Position numbers and translations under genes: made by a program. The notes beneath the pieces are model-generated. The model was not told the DNA's origin, did not search any database, and was given only the letters and a program-made list of their open reading frames with translations. From assembly GCF_024623065.1 (NCBI RefSeq), contig NZ_JANJZR010000005.1, forward strand, positions 62,001-126,000: a stretch of 64,000 bases of DNA, in the 5' to 3' direction. Shown here piece by piece: positions 22,680-31,842 of the stretch. The first letter of the stretch is position 1. Each line of letters starts with the position of its first letter. This stretch comes from Bacteroides acidifaciens (GTDB taxonomy: Bacteria; Bacteroidota; Bacteroidia; Bacteroidales; Bacteroidaceae).

Positions 22680-24503
22680 TTATTTCACCGGACTGATGCA
22701 TAGTGCATTGATGTGTCCTTCCGCGGCCAAACCGGTATCAATCCCTTTCACCTCGACAATGACCTTGCCTTCCGAATCCGGTTCTATATTCTCAAACTTG
22801 GCAATGTATTCCTCGAAAATTGCGGCATTAAATGCGGCAACATCCTTGATGCCTGTCTTCACTTTTTTAACCTCACTCTCCGTTTTACCTACCAATTTGT
22901 AAGAAGAGATACGGGCGTCTTTGCTTCCATTGAAACGGATGGCTAAAATCATAAAATTATATTTCCGGGCTGCATCCAGTTGAGAGATTTCTATTCTTCC
23001 CGGGCCTACATCACCCTTATTTTTCTCTCCTCCCACCAACAAACCGTCTTTCCATGCAGTCAGCGGAAATTCCACGCCATCCACCGTCACCGGGCTGGCC
23101 GGTTCGGAACCGACTCCGGCATGAGTCGCGGTAAATCCGCCAAGCACTCTGACGCCAATATTCGTATAATTGTTTTCCGCATCTTTTATCCAGCTTGAAG
23201 TTGAACTTTCCTGATGCGAGGTTATATTATTCCACGGAGTGGCAGAGAGTGAAGTCGGGCCGAAATCAATATAGACGGGAGCTTTCAAGTCGGTGCCAGC
23301 TATTTCCGGTTCCTTGAAGTTAACCATATCAGTCACTTCATCGGGTTTCTGCACAGCGTAATGAGCCGCATTTTGTGCCATCTTCACCACCTGCGGGTCA
23401 ATCGTTTCGGGAGCATACGGGTTGCCGACAACGTTTTGTCCTGTAATCATCTCAAACCAGGTGCAGGCAGCGGTATATCGGCCGTAAGTAACCTCCAGAT
23501 GATAGCCGTCGCGATTGAACGCATCACCCAAGAAAGAGGTACGGGCATTCTGGATAGCAGTGCCCGAAGGAATCAGCAGGTTCAGTGCCGTATGATTCGT
23601 CACCGCTTGTCGGGCAGCAGACACAATGGCATTGTACATAGTCATCTGGTTGCTGTCATAATCCGGGAAACTTTCATGAGTGGAACTGGAAGCGTATGCC
23701 CAAGTCTGGTGCCACATCAATTTAGCCTGCGGACAACGCGCCTGTATACCGGCAATCAAATCGGCAAGCGCTGTGTACGTATCATATTTACCGGATTTTC
23801 CGCTCGCCTGCTGCAAGCTGATATAATCCCAACTTTCATCGGCCAATGCCTGAGACAGCTTATATTTGTTTTTCAGCACCTTCTCGCCATCTACCACTTT
23901 ACGGTATTCATATGCCTCGGCATCCGACTGTAAATTAGCCAGATGCCTGTCCAAATCGCATCCGCCGATATACATATTGCCAATAATAAAATCATGTCCT
24001 GCGGCTGCGCCCAATTCATACAGGTATTGCTCCACCGCGTCTTGGGAGAAGCTGTTGCCGATGGCAAGAATCCGGATTGCCCCTTGCTCCACCGTAACGG
24101 GAATCGTGGCAACAAGCGGTTTGGTATCTGTAGGACATTCGATAGTGACGGACGTGTTTCCGGCAGATACACCTGTGATTGTGACATGCCTACCGTCTGC
24201 ATCTACCGCTACGCCAGCTATGTTTGGATTTTCGGAAGTACAGGTATATTCAGGCTTCAGATTCTCGTCACCGCCTACCGATACATTCAATGTAACCGTT
24301 TCGCCTGTGGTGACGGTAACTTCATTGGAAGCTACCACCATCCATTTGCCGTCCACATAGACGATTTTCTCTTCAATCTGCGTCACTATCTTCTCCGACT
24401 CGGAGCAGGATACCAATACTCCTCCGACAGAGAGGAGTGACACTATAAATAATAATCCTGCCAACAGGAAGTTATTGTTCCATTTTATGGTTTTCATAGT
24501 CAT
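22680..24503 (-). CDS. Lipoprotein with Big domain, DUF4886 SGNH domain and C-terminal beta domain
   Basis: The protein has 607 residues, with alternative start Met3. A type II signal with lipobox ending LVSC (Cys about 33) predicts a lipid anchor. Residues about 45-135 form a Big_2-type domain (VTVTTGETVTLNVSVGG, HVTITGVSAGNTSVTIECP). Residues about 140-390 are the DUF4886 domain (ILAIGNSFSQDAVEQYLYEL, RDGYHLEVTYGRYTAA), very similar to the neighbour at 21798. The last ~200 residues are a beta-rich module beginning VYIDFGPTSLSATPWNNIT, perhaps carbohydrate-binding. The combination suggests a surface or periplasm-facing esterase of the PUL. It is co-transcribed with GH2 upstream (6 bp). Confidence 0.8.
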   Translation of the reverse strand: MTMKTIKWNNNFLLAGLLFIVSLLSVGGVLVSCSESEKIVTQIEEKIVYVDGKWMVVASNEVTVTTGETVTLNVSVGGDENLKPEYTCTSENPNIAGVAVDADGRHVTITGVSAGNTSVTIECPTDTKPLVATIPVTVEQGAIRILAIGNSFSQDAVEQYLYELGAAAGHDFIIGNMYIGGCDLDRHLANLQSDAEAYEYRKVVDGEKVLKNKYKLSQALADESWDYISLQQASGKSGKYDTYTALADLIAGIQARCPQAKLMWHQTWAYASSSTHESFPDYDSNQMTMYNAIVSAARQAVTNHTALNLLIPSGTAIQNARTSFLGDAFNRDGYHLEVTYGRYTAACTWFEMITGQNVVGNPYAPETIDPQVVKMAQNAAHYAVQKPDEVTDMVNFKEPEIAGTDLKAPVYIDFGPTSLSATPWNNITSHQESSTSSWIKDAENNYTNIGVRVLGGFTATHAGVGSEPASPVTVDGVEFPLTAWKDGLLVGGEKNKGDVGPGRIEISQLDAARKYNFMILAIRFNGSKDARISSYKLVGKTESEVKKVKTGIKDVAAFNAAIFEEYIAKFENIEPDSEGKVIVEVKGIDTGLAAEGHINALCISPVK

Positions 24504-24509
24504 CTACTA

Positions 24510-26306
24510 TTAGTTATTGTTTCTCTTTTTCATGTAATAATCTCTCATCAAATACCACGCTTTCTTACGCATACCTTGGTCGGATATGAGGCCTTTGCGG
24601 TTCCAACCATCCTGATTAGTCGGGTGGAAACGGAACGGGGAACGGAAGTCGAACAGAATCCAGGGCGATACGCCACGCAGGTTCGGGATATTGTCGAACA
24701 TACGGATATTGTCTCTATACAGACGTGCCTGGTATTCTTCACTCCAAGAGCTGACTACGTTCTCATCACCGGACTGACCATACAATGCTTCGCCGCCAAA
24801 TTCCGAGATAATCAGCGGTTTGTCCGTCACTACTTCCCATATGGCGTCTTTCGGCTCCACAGGCCACGGATGATACCAGCCCATATATTTATTGACAGCT
24901 ACGACGTCCAGTCGGGAAGTGAAAGAATCTTCCATTACAAAACGCTGCTTCTCACTGTTGAAGCGCACGAGGTCGAAAGCGGCAACATACAGACGGGTAG
25001 TGTCCAGTTGTTTTCCCGTTTCGAGCAGGGAAGTAAGAAATTCGTTCCGTTCTTTGGAAGGTTGTGTTTCATTGGCAACGCCCCAATAACCTACTGCGCA
25101 GCGGTTCTGGTCGCGCTTAATCATTTCAGAGAGCATCCTCTGCGCTTTCTTACGGGTATCATTGTCTGTAAAGTCAATGCCTTGCCAAATGGGAATCTCC
25201 TGCCAGAGAAGGAAGCCCATCTTTTCTGCCAGGCGTACTGTGTATTCATTTTGTGGATAATGAGCCAGGCGAATCATGTTCACGCCAAGCGCTTTCGCTT
25301 CATTCAGCAGCATGGCTGCATCGGCTTCCGAGAAAGCGCGCCCCATACGTTGCGGGATTTCTTCATGAAAAGAGATACAGCACATAAATGCCGGCTTCCC
25401 GTTCAGGTAAATATCAGTTCCTTTCACGGTGATGTTGCGGAAGCCGATTTGCTCTTCCACACGGTCGGTATTTGAAGACACAGTCACATCATAGAGTTTC
25501 GGTTCTTCCGGCGACCAGCGTTGCAGCTTCTTCGCGTTCAATACGGTTTCCGCCTTTCCTTCTGCATCGGTGGTAAGCTCCGCGTTGATTTTGAGTTCAG
25601 GGATGGCAACCGTCACTTTCTCACCTGCTTTTTTATCAGAAAGACGCACACGGGCGATGATGCGGTCGGGAGCGTTTTTATCCAGTTGGACGAAATAATC
25701 TTCTATAAATGTCCGGGGAGTTTTCACCAGCAGCACATCTCTTGTGATGCCGCCATAGTTCCACCAGTCGAATGCCATAGCGGGAATGGCGTCTTTGGTG
25801 CGGCGGTTGTTCACTTCTACCGCCAGGAAGTTGTCACCGTCTTTCAACAGGTGTGTCACTTCCACTTGAAAAGGGGTGAAACCGCCTTCGTGCTCTGCTA
25901 TCTCTTTTCCGTTCAGGTAGACTTTGCTACGATAGCTGACAGCGCCGAAATAAAGGAACTGGCGTTTGTCTGCCAAGCGTTTGGCATCAAAGTGACGGGC
26001 ATACCATACAGTGCCTTCGTAATATTTCAGTTCGGGCGACTGGGAGTTCCAATCTCCCGGAACGTTAAGACGCAACCCGCCTTCGAACGCGTATTCGTAG
26101 AAATCAATATTTCCTTCCGGTTGCCGGTTCTCATAGATTTTCATCCGTTGTCCCTGGTCGTACAGGTCGATGATGGCATTCCATTTACCATTCAGCGAAT
26201 GGATGTCACGGCCATATACATTCGTTATCAGCTCTTGTGCCGCAACGCTTCCGGCAAAAGCAATCAGCAACAATAGACAGAGGTTTAATTTCTTACCTGT
26301 TTTCAT
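24510..26306 (-). CDS. GH2 exo-beta-glycosidase (beta-glucuronidase/galactosidase type)
   Basis: The protein has 598 residues with a signal peptide (to VAAQ, residue 24). GH2 sugar-binding, immunoglobulin-like and TIM-barrel domains are in order. The acid/base is Glu413 in GVANETQPS and the nucleophile Glu502 in IISEFGGEALYG. Its compact size and the ISEFGGEA motif resemble beta-glucuronidase-type GH2 enzymes, but specificity needs assay. It would release terminal residues in the periplasm. A damaged paralogue (86 codons intact, then a stop) is at 51280-51537 in PUL 2, in the equivalent position. Confidence 0.88.
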   Translation of the reverse strand: MKTGKKLNLCLLLLIAFAGSVAAQELITNVYGRDIHSLNGKWNAIIDLYDQGQRMKIYENRQPEGNIDFYEYAFEGGLRLNVPGDWNSQSPELKYYEGTVWYARHFDAKRLADKRQFLYFGAVSYRSKVYLNGKEIAEHEGGFTPFQVEVTHLLKDGDNFLAVEVNNRRTKDAIPAMAFDWWNYGGITRDVLLVKTPRTFIEDYFVQLDKNAPDRIIARVRLSDKKAGEKVTVAIPELKINAELTTDAEGKAETVLNAKKLQRWSPEEPKLYDVTVSSNTDRVEEQIGFRNITVKGTDIYLNGKPAFMCCISFHEEIPQRMGRAFSEADAAMLLNEAKALGVNMIRLAHYPQNEYTVRLAEKMGFLLWQEIPIWQGIDFTDNDTRKKAQRMLSEMIKRDQNRCAVGYWGVANETQPSKERNEFLTSLLETGKQLDTTRLYVAAFDLVRFNSEKQRFVMEDSFTSRLDVVAVNKYMGWYHPWPVEPKDAIWEVVTDKPLIISEFGGEALYGQSGDENVVSSWSEEYQARLYRDNIRMFDNIPNLRGVSPWILFDFRSPFRFHPTNQDGWNRKGLISDQGMRKKAWYLMRDYYMKKRNNN

Positions 26307-26336
26307 TTATCTATTAGTTTATGGTGTATTAGTATA

Positions 26337-27641
26337 TTATTCGTTTTTCGGTTTATCTTTCAGGAAATTCATTACCCAGTTCCAAGCTGCACTCCACTGT
26401 TCGGCATAGGCATAATGGGCGGTCGTCTCAGCTACAAACAGTTCTTTCGGAGCATTAATGACGTTGTAAGCGGAGTAAGTGGTGGTAGGCGGACAAACCA
26501 TATCATTATAGCCAAAAGTATAGAATCCCGGCACTTTAACCTGACGGGCAAAGTTGACTACATCAAAATACTGAATGGTTTTCATCTTTTCCGGTGTCCG
26601 GTTCTTCTCATCCTTCAACATATGCGGCCAACCGCCCGCACGACCGTGGGCATAACCCGCCACATCGCACAAGGCCGGATAGAAAGCAACCAATCCTTTG
26701 ACACGAGCATCCAGTCCGGCAATTACAATGGAAAGCGCACCGCCCTGGCTTCCACCGAAGGTCGCCAGATTGCCATTAAATTGGGGAAGTGTGTAAATGA
26801 AATCAATGGCTCTCACACAACCTGTATAGACCCGCTTGTAGTAGTACTTGTCCCGATTGTCCATATTGAACGAGTGGTAATTCTTCAAAGCTCCGTTATA
26901 AAGGCGGTGATAGACATCCCCCTCCATATTGACCGGAATGCCGTGAATACCGATTTCCAATATGATGAACCCCTTTCCGGCACGCTCGGCCTCTCCGTTA
27001 TAGGAACGGATGCCTGCGCCCGGCACTTTCAGAATGGCCGGATATCTCCCGGAAGCCTTCGGGACACAAAGGATGCCGTACATACGGGACGCATAGTCAT
27101 TGTTCGCGAAAGAGACATGATATACGTTCACTTTATCCGTACACCTTTCCGGCAGTAAAGTCATTATGGGTTCCAGTGCCCACTTTTCTGCGGTTTCTTT
27201 GGTGGTCTTCCAAAATTCCAGAAAGTCGGCAGGCAACGAAGTAACCGGTTGCAATTTCTCGGGAGAAAAGCCGACAGTAGCCACACCTTCATACTCACGC
27301 CCTTGGCAAGTGACGAAAGCGCGACAACGCAGGAACCCTTCTTTTTTCATGGTACCTGCGTTAATTTCAAGCTTTTCATTCTTCAAAGGCTGTTTGCCTG
27401 TCTGATGAGGTTTCATCATGTCTTCCGAAATCTCATAGCGCACTTCCAGATTATCCTGCGGGATATTGCATTTCAATACCGCCACCTTGAATTTCACTTT
27501 TTCTCCCGGTTTATACAGCCAATTGGTGTGGTCGGGAGTGACCCGCACTTGAACCAGTCTTTCCTGTGGCTGTCCCCATGCAACTATCTGCATGGAGACA
27601 AATGCTATCAGGAGAAGAAGAAAACGTACACTTTTTATCAT
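26337..27641 (-). CDS. CE7-type acetyl xylan esterase (AXE1 family)
   Basis: The protein has 434 residues with a signal peptide (to AWGQ). An N-terminal beta domain (about 28-125) precedes an alpha/beta hydrolase of the AXE1/CE7 family. The triad is visible as Ser298 in FGGSQGGAL, Asp380 in FGYNDMVCPPTTTY and His409 in TTAHYAY. CE7 enzymes remove acetyl groups from xylo-oligosaccharides and other small acetylated sugars. Here it would deacetylate imported oligosaccharides before GH2/GH3 attack. The 22-bp repeats upstream (27692-27779) separate it from the GH36-like gene and may carry a promoter or control site. Confidence 0.85.
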   Translation of the reverse strand: MIKSVRFLLLLIAFVSMQIVAWGQPQERLVQVRVTPDHTNWLYKPGEKVKFKVAVLKCNIPQDNLEVRYEISEDMMKPHQTGKQPLKNEKLEINAGTMKKEGFLRCRAFVTCQGREYEGVATVGFSPEKLQPVTSLPADFLEFWKTTKETAEKWALEPIMTLLPERCTDKVNVYHVSFANNDYASRMYGILCVPKASGRYPAILKVPGAGIRSYNGEAERAGKGFIILEIGIHGIPVNMEGDVYHRLYNGALKNYHSFNMDNRDKYYYKRVYTGCVRAIDFIYTLPQFNGNLATFGGSQGGALSIVIAGLDARVKGLVAFYPALCDVAGYAHGRAGGWPHMLKDEKNRTPEKMKTIQYFDVVNFARQVKVPGFYTFGYNDMVCPPTTTYSAYNVINAPKELFVAETTAHYAYAEQWSAAWNWVMNFLKDKPKNE

Positions 27642-27691
27642 AGTTCCCTATTTTATTTCATTTGTCATTACTATATTAATATTCCATTTAT

Positions 27692-27779
27692 CAGCTGTTA
27701 ATACCCATTGTCTCAACTATTAATACCTATCCGCCCAACTATTAATACCTGACAACTCAACTATTAACATCCAACAGCA
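27692..27779. repeat. Four tandem 22-bp repeats between GH36-like and CE7 genes
   Basis: Units start at 27692, 27714, 27736 and 27758, spaced exactly 22 bp. The core is CAACTATTAATACC in copies 2 and 3, CAGCTGTTAATACC in copy 1 and CAACTATTAACATC in copy 4, with variable 3' halves. A palindrome GCATTAATGC follows at 27783-27792. The 22-bp period equals about two turns of DNA, as expected for protein binding on one face. A comparable arrangement occurs at 51602-51675 in PUL 2. Confidence 0.85.
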
Positions 27780-27877
27780 GAGGCATTAATGCTTCTCTCC
27801 ACGCATCGTAGCACCCTGTAAATCAGAAGTTAACACATCATTCGTCATTAACGTAAAAAGCAGATAGCCGCCTTTTT

Positions 27878-29944
27878 TTATGGTTTTACTTCGTATTGAT
27901 AGAGTGCGAAAGAGTTCTTGTCATTCAGCTCGAAACTTACTCTGCCCTGTGTGCCGACTTTTGCGGCAAACTTCCCGCCACTTCCCATCACAGGGGTAAA
28001 AGTAACCTTCTTGCCCTCAGGAAGCCAAGTGTCAATAGTCCCCCTGGCTTGCTCGTTATCTTCGCGGTAAACCACAAGATAGCCTTGCGTGCCGGAGACG
28101 ATCGATTGGAATCCGGTCCACGAGCGTCCCGAAGGTTCTTCACCAACGGGCAATATGACGCCTTGATGAAACCGGAGTTGCAAGGGTTGGTACTTCTTGA
28201 GCAGAGATGCCGTAGCATAAGCCTCCTCGGGCAAGTTCGAAGCTTCCATCCAAGCCAACGGCTGTGCCGCCAAGGTGATGGCAAAGAGGTAATCGAAACT
28301 GTAACGGGCGGGGGCAAAAGGGTCGGCAGCGTCATACTTGTCGGCATTGCGCCATTTATTAAGAAACTCTATCTGCATCTTCTCCGCCGGTACATAGCGA
28401 GACAGCATCCAGAGGTTGCGCAAGGTGCGATAAGGGTAATAGTTGCCCCAGTCGGTATAGCGGTTTTCCAGGAAGATGTTGCCATACTCGTTCATATAGT
28501 GATACCCGCCGCGACGACCGGCAGTGGCATCGAGGTTGAAAATCACTTCATGGTTGGTCTGCTCCAACACAGTATCAAACAGTCGGCGCAGATTCTGTTC
28601 GGCTGTCTTGGTAGGTATCTGCAGGCCGTCTATCTTGAAACAGCAGATGCCGTACTTCTTATAAAGTCCGATAATGGCCTGCGCATCTTTTTGCCAATCG
28701 GCAAAATCATTCTGTATGCTGGGATTGAACCACAATCCGATGCGAATACCCAACTTCTTGCCTTTCTCTACAATAGGTTTCAGTCCATGAGGGAATTTCG
28801 TGGGATTAGGCGTCCAGTAACCGGCATTCTTCCAAATATCCTTAAAACTACCTCCGGCAGTCTTCGAGTTAGGGCTTTTTCCGCTCTGCCAGCCATCGTC
28901 CAGCTGAAAGAGGGTGATGCCCATACGTGCGGCACGGTCCAATTCTGCCAGGCAGAAAGCCTCATCTATTCGGGCATCCTGGCTACGGTCGCCCCAGGTA
29001 TTGAGCATAATCATCTCATCCTGTGCGGCGGTGTGGTGGCGCAGTTGTTTCTGATAGAGGCGCAGGGCAGTAAGCGCTTCTTGCTCGCCGCCGGTATAGA
29101 TGCCGGTGACGCATCCATAAACGCGGGTCCAGCTATCCGGCTTTACATCATGAGACGCAATGCCCAGCCCCACTACCATAAAATCACTAAAGTCCGCCAC
29201 GAAGTCAGAGCCCGGATAATGCAATTGGGTACTGCTGCTGGGAGCCTCTTTCAAAAAAAAGAAGCCTTGACGCGTAGTGACGTCATGAGCAAAAAGCAAA
29301 TTACCACGATACGTATTGCGACGGTAAGGAAGCCAGGTACGCCCGGTCACCAGATTGTCGTTCCAATCGGTGTAGTCGAAAAACTCTATTGTGCGGGCAC
29401 TCCAATGATTGCCGGACAGTTGCAGCCTGTCGAGCGTGGGAGTTCTCACCCCCGTAGCCATATCGGCCGTGTGCTCTATATTTTTGCGGTCGGCGTTAGA
29501 GCGGTTGTCCTCCTTATTCAGGTAAAGTTCCACTTGCCCTTTCAGATAGGTGTCGCAAGCAATGGCGGGACAGTCTGCGTAAATGCGATAGCGGCGCTCT
29601 ATATTCAGCGAACCGATGGTGCAAGCCACGGTAGCCTGCAGATAACCGGCATGGATGCCGTTCGTCGGTATCTCGTTCACGGTCAGCGTGGCATCCGTAG
29701 GGATACCTTTCACAATCGAGAAATCGGGTTGTTTGCCCTGTGCCGGAATGGTTTTTCCGTGTTGCTTGTCAGTAAGGCTGATGGTAACAGGCGCACCGTT
29801 ATTCCACAGCATGACACGTTCCATACAGTTATTGCCCATACGTAGCGTGTCACCTTTCAGAACAGCGTAATACTGTTGTCCTCCCCAAAGCGGCAAGGTA
29901 CATATTGCCGATAGAAATATCGTGATAATATTTTTTTTGCTCAT
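27878..29944 (-). CDS. GH36-like alpha-galactosidase family enzyme
   Basis: The start was set at the ATG at 29944 (MSKKNIITIFLSAICTLPLWGG, a signal peptide), giving 688 residues. A longer frame would overlap the upstream gene. The N-terminal beta domain (about 25-300) is followed by a clan GH-D barrel: LFQLDDGWQ (349-352), IGLWFNPSIQNDF, nucleophile candidate Asp439 in CCFKIDGL, and ENRYTDW with Asp498 as an acid/base candidate. The usual KWD nucleophile motif is KID here, so assignment to GH36 itself is likely but not certain. Alpha-galactosidase is the default expectation. A paralogue of similar length is at 51694-53751. It follows the FAD oxidoreductase by 7 bp. Confidence 0.78.
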   Translation of the reverse strand: MSKKNIITIFLSAICTLPLWGGQQYYAVLKGDTLRMGNNCMERVMLWNNGAPVTISLTDKQHGKTIPAQGKQPDFSIVKGIPTDATLTVNEIPTNGIHAGYLQATVACTIGSLNIERRYRIYADCPAIACDTYLKGQVELYLNKEDNRSNADRKNIEHTADMATGVRTPTLDRLQLSGNHWSARTIEFFDYTDWNDNLVTGRTWLPYRRNTYRGNLLFAHDVTTRQGFFFLKEAPSSSTQLHYPGSDFVADFSDFMVVGLGIASHDVKPDSWTRVYGCVTGIYTGGEQEALTALRLYQKQLRHHTAAQDEMIMLNTWGDRSQDARIDEAFCLAELDRAARMGITLFQLDDGWQSGKSPNSKTAGGSFKDIWKNAGYWTPNPTKFPHGLKPIVEKGKKLGIRIGLWFNPSIQNDFADWQKDAQAIIGLYKKYGICCFKIDGLQIPTKTAEQNLRRLFDTVLEQTNHEVIFNLDATAGRRGGYHYMNEYGNIFLENRYTDWGNYYPYRTLRNLWMLSRYVPAEKMQIEFLNKWRNADKYDAADPFAPARYSFDYLFAITLAAQPLAWMEASNLPEEAYATASLLKKYQPLQLRFHQGVILPVGEEPSGRSWTGFQSIVSGTQGYLVVYREDNEQARGTIDTWLPEGKKVTFTPVMGSGGKFAAKVGTQGRVSFELNDKNSFALYQYEVKP

Positions 29945-29951
29945 AGTTTGT

Positions 29952-31823
29952 CTACGGTTTGATGTAAGCTCCCGGAACTTCCAACAATTCGTTGGGTTCG
30001 TTGAAGCGTTGGTTATCGGGCACATCACGTTTGCCCAGGCCCGCTTGCATAAGTTGCTTCAGTTCGGGAAGGTGATGATGATAGATGTCGCGTGGCTCTA
30101 CACGATGCTTGTGGCAGAGTCCGGCTGCCATTCCTACTACTTCACCCATCATGCCGGTAGTACGCATCACACGTACCGTACCCAAAGCTACATGGGTGCA
30201 GCTCATATTACGGCCTGCCATAAAGAGATTGTCCACATTGCGAGAATAGAGACAGCGATAAGGAACGGCATAAGGATGAATCCAACGATGCACCGTAGCC
30301 GACTTGAATTCATTGCCGGGAAAGCGGACACTGTTCACGCTGTCGGGGAAGTGAAGGTCGATGCTCCAGGTAGTGGTGAACGAAGCATCCTCGTGCGCCA
30401 CATTCTTGTCTATATCGTCCTGTGACAGTACGTAGTCGCCCAAGAGACGGCGTGATTCACGTTTGCCTGAAACATACCCCACCCAGTCGAGGGAACGATT
30501 AGCATACTTCTTATCGCCTGTGTAGTGATTCTTCAGATAACTCCAGTTGGAATATATCACCAAAAGTCCATAGTCGCGTACACGTTCAGCTTCGCTGACT
30601 TGATTGCGGTTCATACCTGTTTCCCATTTCCACTCGCCCATAGTTACAGGCTCACAGTTTTCAGCGTCAAAGCGCACGCCATATTCAAAATGAGGGAAGG
30701 AAGTTTTCTTCTTCATATCCTTGCTATACCATTGTATAGAGGTCCCCATCACCAATGAGTCGGGTTGTTCGGGAGCAAGGCTCTCGCCATATTCATCGCG
30801 GCCTTCACGCCCCATAGCCCAATCGGCGCCGGCCAAATAGCCTATGGTAGCGTCGCCTGTACAGTCGCTAAAGAGAGGAGCGGTAAGTTCGGTTTGTTCG
30901 CCCGTCTCGATGTGCTGGATAGTGACTGACGCAATACGGTCTGCTTGCATCTTCACGGCTACCGCACGCTGAGAGGCATAAAGGGTAATGTTCTTTTCGG
31001 CATCTATGAAGTCTTCTTTCTTCTGGTCTTCGTAGTAGTCACCCGGTTGTGCATTGCCGGAACGTTCATGACCGAACTCGCGTATCATACGCCCCAATCC
31101 CTGATTAGGCCCCATTTCGATGATACCGCCGAGGTGTACACGAATCTCCGACGAGTTATTGCCACCCAATACAGGACGGTCGTTCACTAATGCCACCTTA
31201 CAGCCTAACCGGGCGGCCGATGCGGCAGCACACATACCGGCTATTCCCCCTCCTACTACCACAAAGTCGTATTGACGAGCGGGCACCGTCTGTTGTTGTC
31301 GCAAGCGGTCACGTAGTGCGGCTGTCTCTGCCGTATCCCAGGTAGCGGGTTGCGTATTCGCATCGGTTGTAAGGTAAATGGCATCGCAACGACCATCGAA
31401 ACCAGTGAGGTCTTTCAGCGCAAGAGTGGTAGTCCCTGCTTTCAATACTGCCTTTCCGGCAAATTGCCATTGCCAGGAATTACCGGTATGTCCTAATGTA
31501 GCTTTCAGCAATCTGCCACCTAAAGCTAGGCGGAATTTTCCGGGCCCCTCGGCATCGGTCCAAGGTGAAGTCCAGTTGTAAGTACGGGCATATACGTAGT
31601 AAGTGCCCGCTTGGGGAATGTTGATTTCTGCCGTAGCATCCGCCACAGGGATACCCATGCCATGTGCCATGAGATAGGGCGACCCCATCTGATCCATGAA
31701 CTGCTGGTCGAGCACCCAGCCGCCTCGCCGGCTGAAGCTTTCTGCTTCGATGAGCAGTTCTCCGGCTACAGCCACAAGGCTACAGGCTACGGCTATGCAT
31801 GTCAGTAAGATTTTTTTCATCAC
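29952..31823 (-). CDS. FAD-dependent oxidoreductase with N-terminal jelly-roll domain
   Basis: The protein has 623 residues with a signal peptide (to AVAG). Residues about 22-155 resemble a carbohydrate-binding jelly roll (LIEAESFSRRGGWVLD, AGTYYVYARTYNW). From residue 186 a PF12831-type FAD domain begins: FVVVGGGIAGMCAAASAARLG (GxGxxG at 191), VLGGNNSSEIRVHLGG, and near the end MAGRNMSCTHVALGTVRVM. Enzymes of this group are often loosely annotated as xanthan lyase. FAD enzymes in glycan loci can oxidise sugar hydroxyls to ketones to assist glycosidic cleavage. The role here is inferred. It is secreted, which needs explaining for a FAD enzyme. A Tat motif is not apparent. Confidence 0.75.
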   Translation of the reverse strand: MMKKILLTCIAVACSLVAVAGELLIEAESFSRRGGWVLDQQFMDQMGSPYLMAHGMGIPVADATAEINIPQAGTYYVYARTYNWTSPWTDAEGPGKFRLALGGRLLKATLGHTGNSWQWQFAGKAVLKAGTTTLALKDLTGFDGRCDAIYLTTDANTQPATWDTAETAALRDRLRQQQTVPARQYDFVVVGGGIAGMCAAASAARLGCKVALVNDRPVLGGNNSSEIRVHLGGIIEMGPNQGLGRMIREFGHERSGNAQPGDYYEDQKKEDFIDAEKNITLYASQRAVAVKMQADRIASVTIQHIETGEQTELTAPLFSDCTGDATIGYLAGADWAMGREGRDEYGESLAPEQPDSLVMGTSIQWYSKDMKKKTSFPHFEYGVRFDAENCEPVTMGEWKWETGMNRNQVSEAERVRDYGLLVIYSNWSYLKNHYTGDKKYANRSLDWVGYVSGKRESRRLLGDYVLSQDDIDKNVAHEDASFTTTWSIDLHFPDSVNSVRFPGNEFKSATVHRWIHPYAVPYRCLYSRNVDNLFMAGRNMSCTHVALGTVRVMRTTGMMGEVVGMAAGLCHKHRVEPRDIYHHHLPELKQLMQAGLGKRDVPDNQRFNEPNELLEVPGAYIKP

Positions 31824-31842
31824 AGCACAGCGTTTTTTTTGA

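Noticed and set aside
27896..29845. 649-codon open frame on the plus strand
   Set aside because: It is antisense to the well supported GH36-like gene, has no family features, and follows from codon bias of the real gene. Other long plus-strand frames inside PUL genes were dropped for the same reason.
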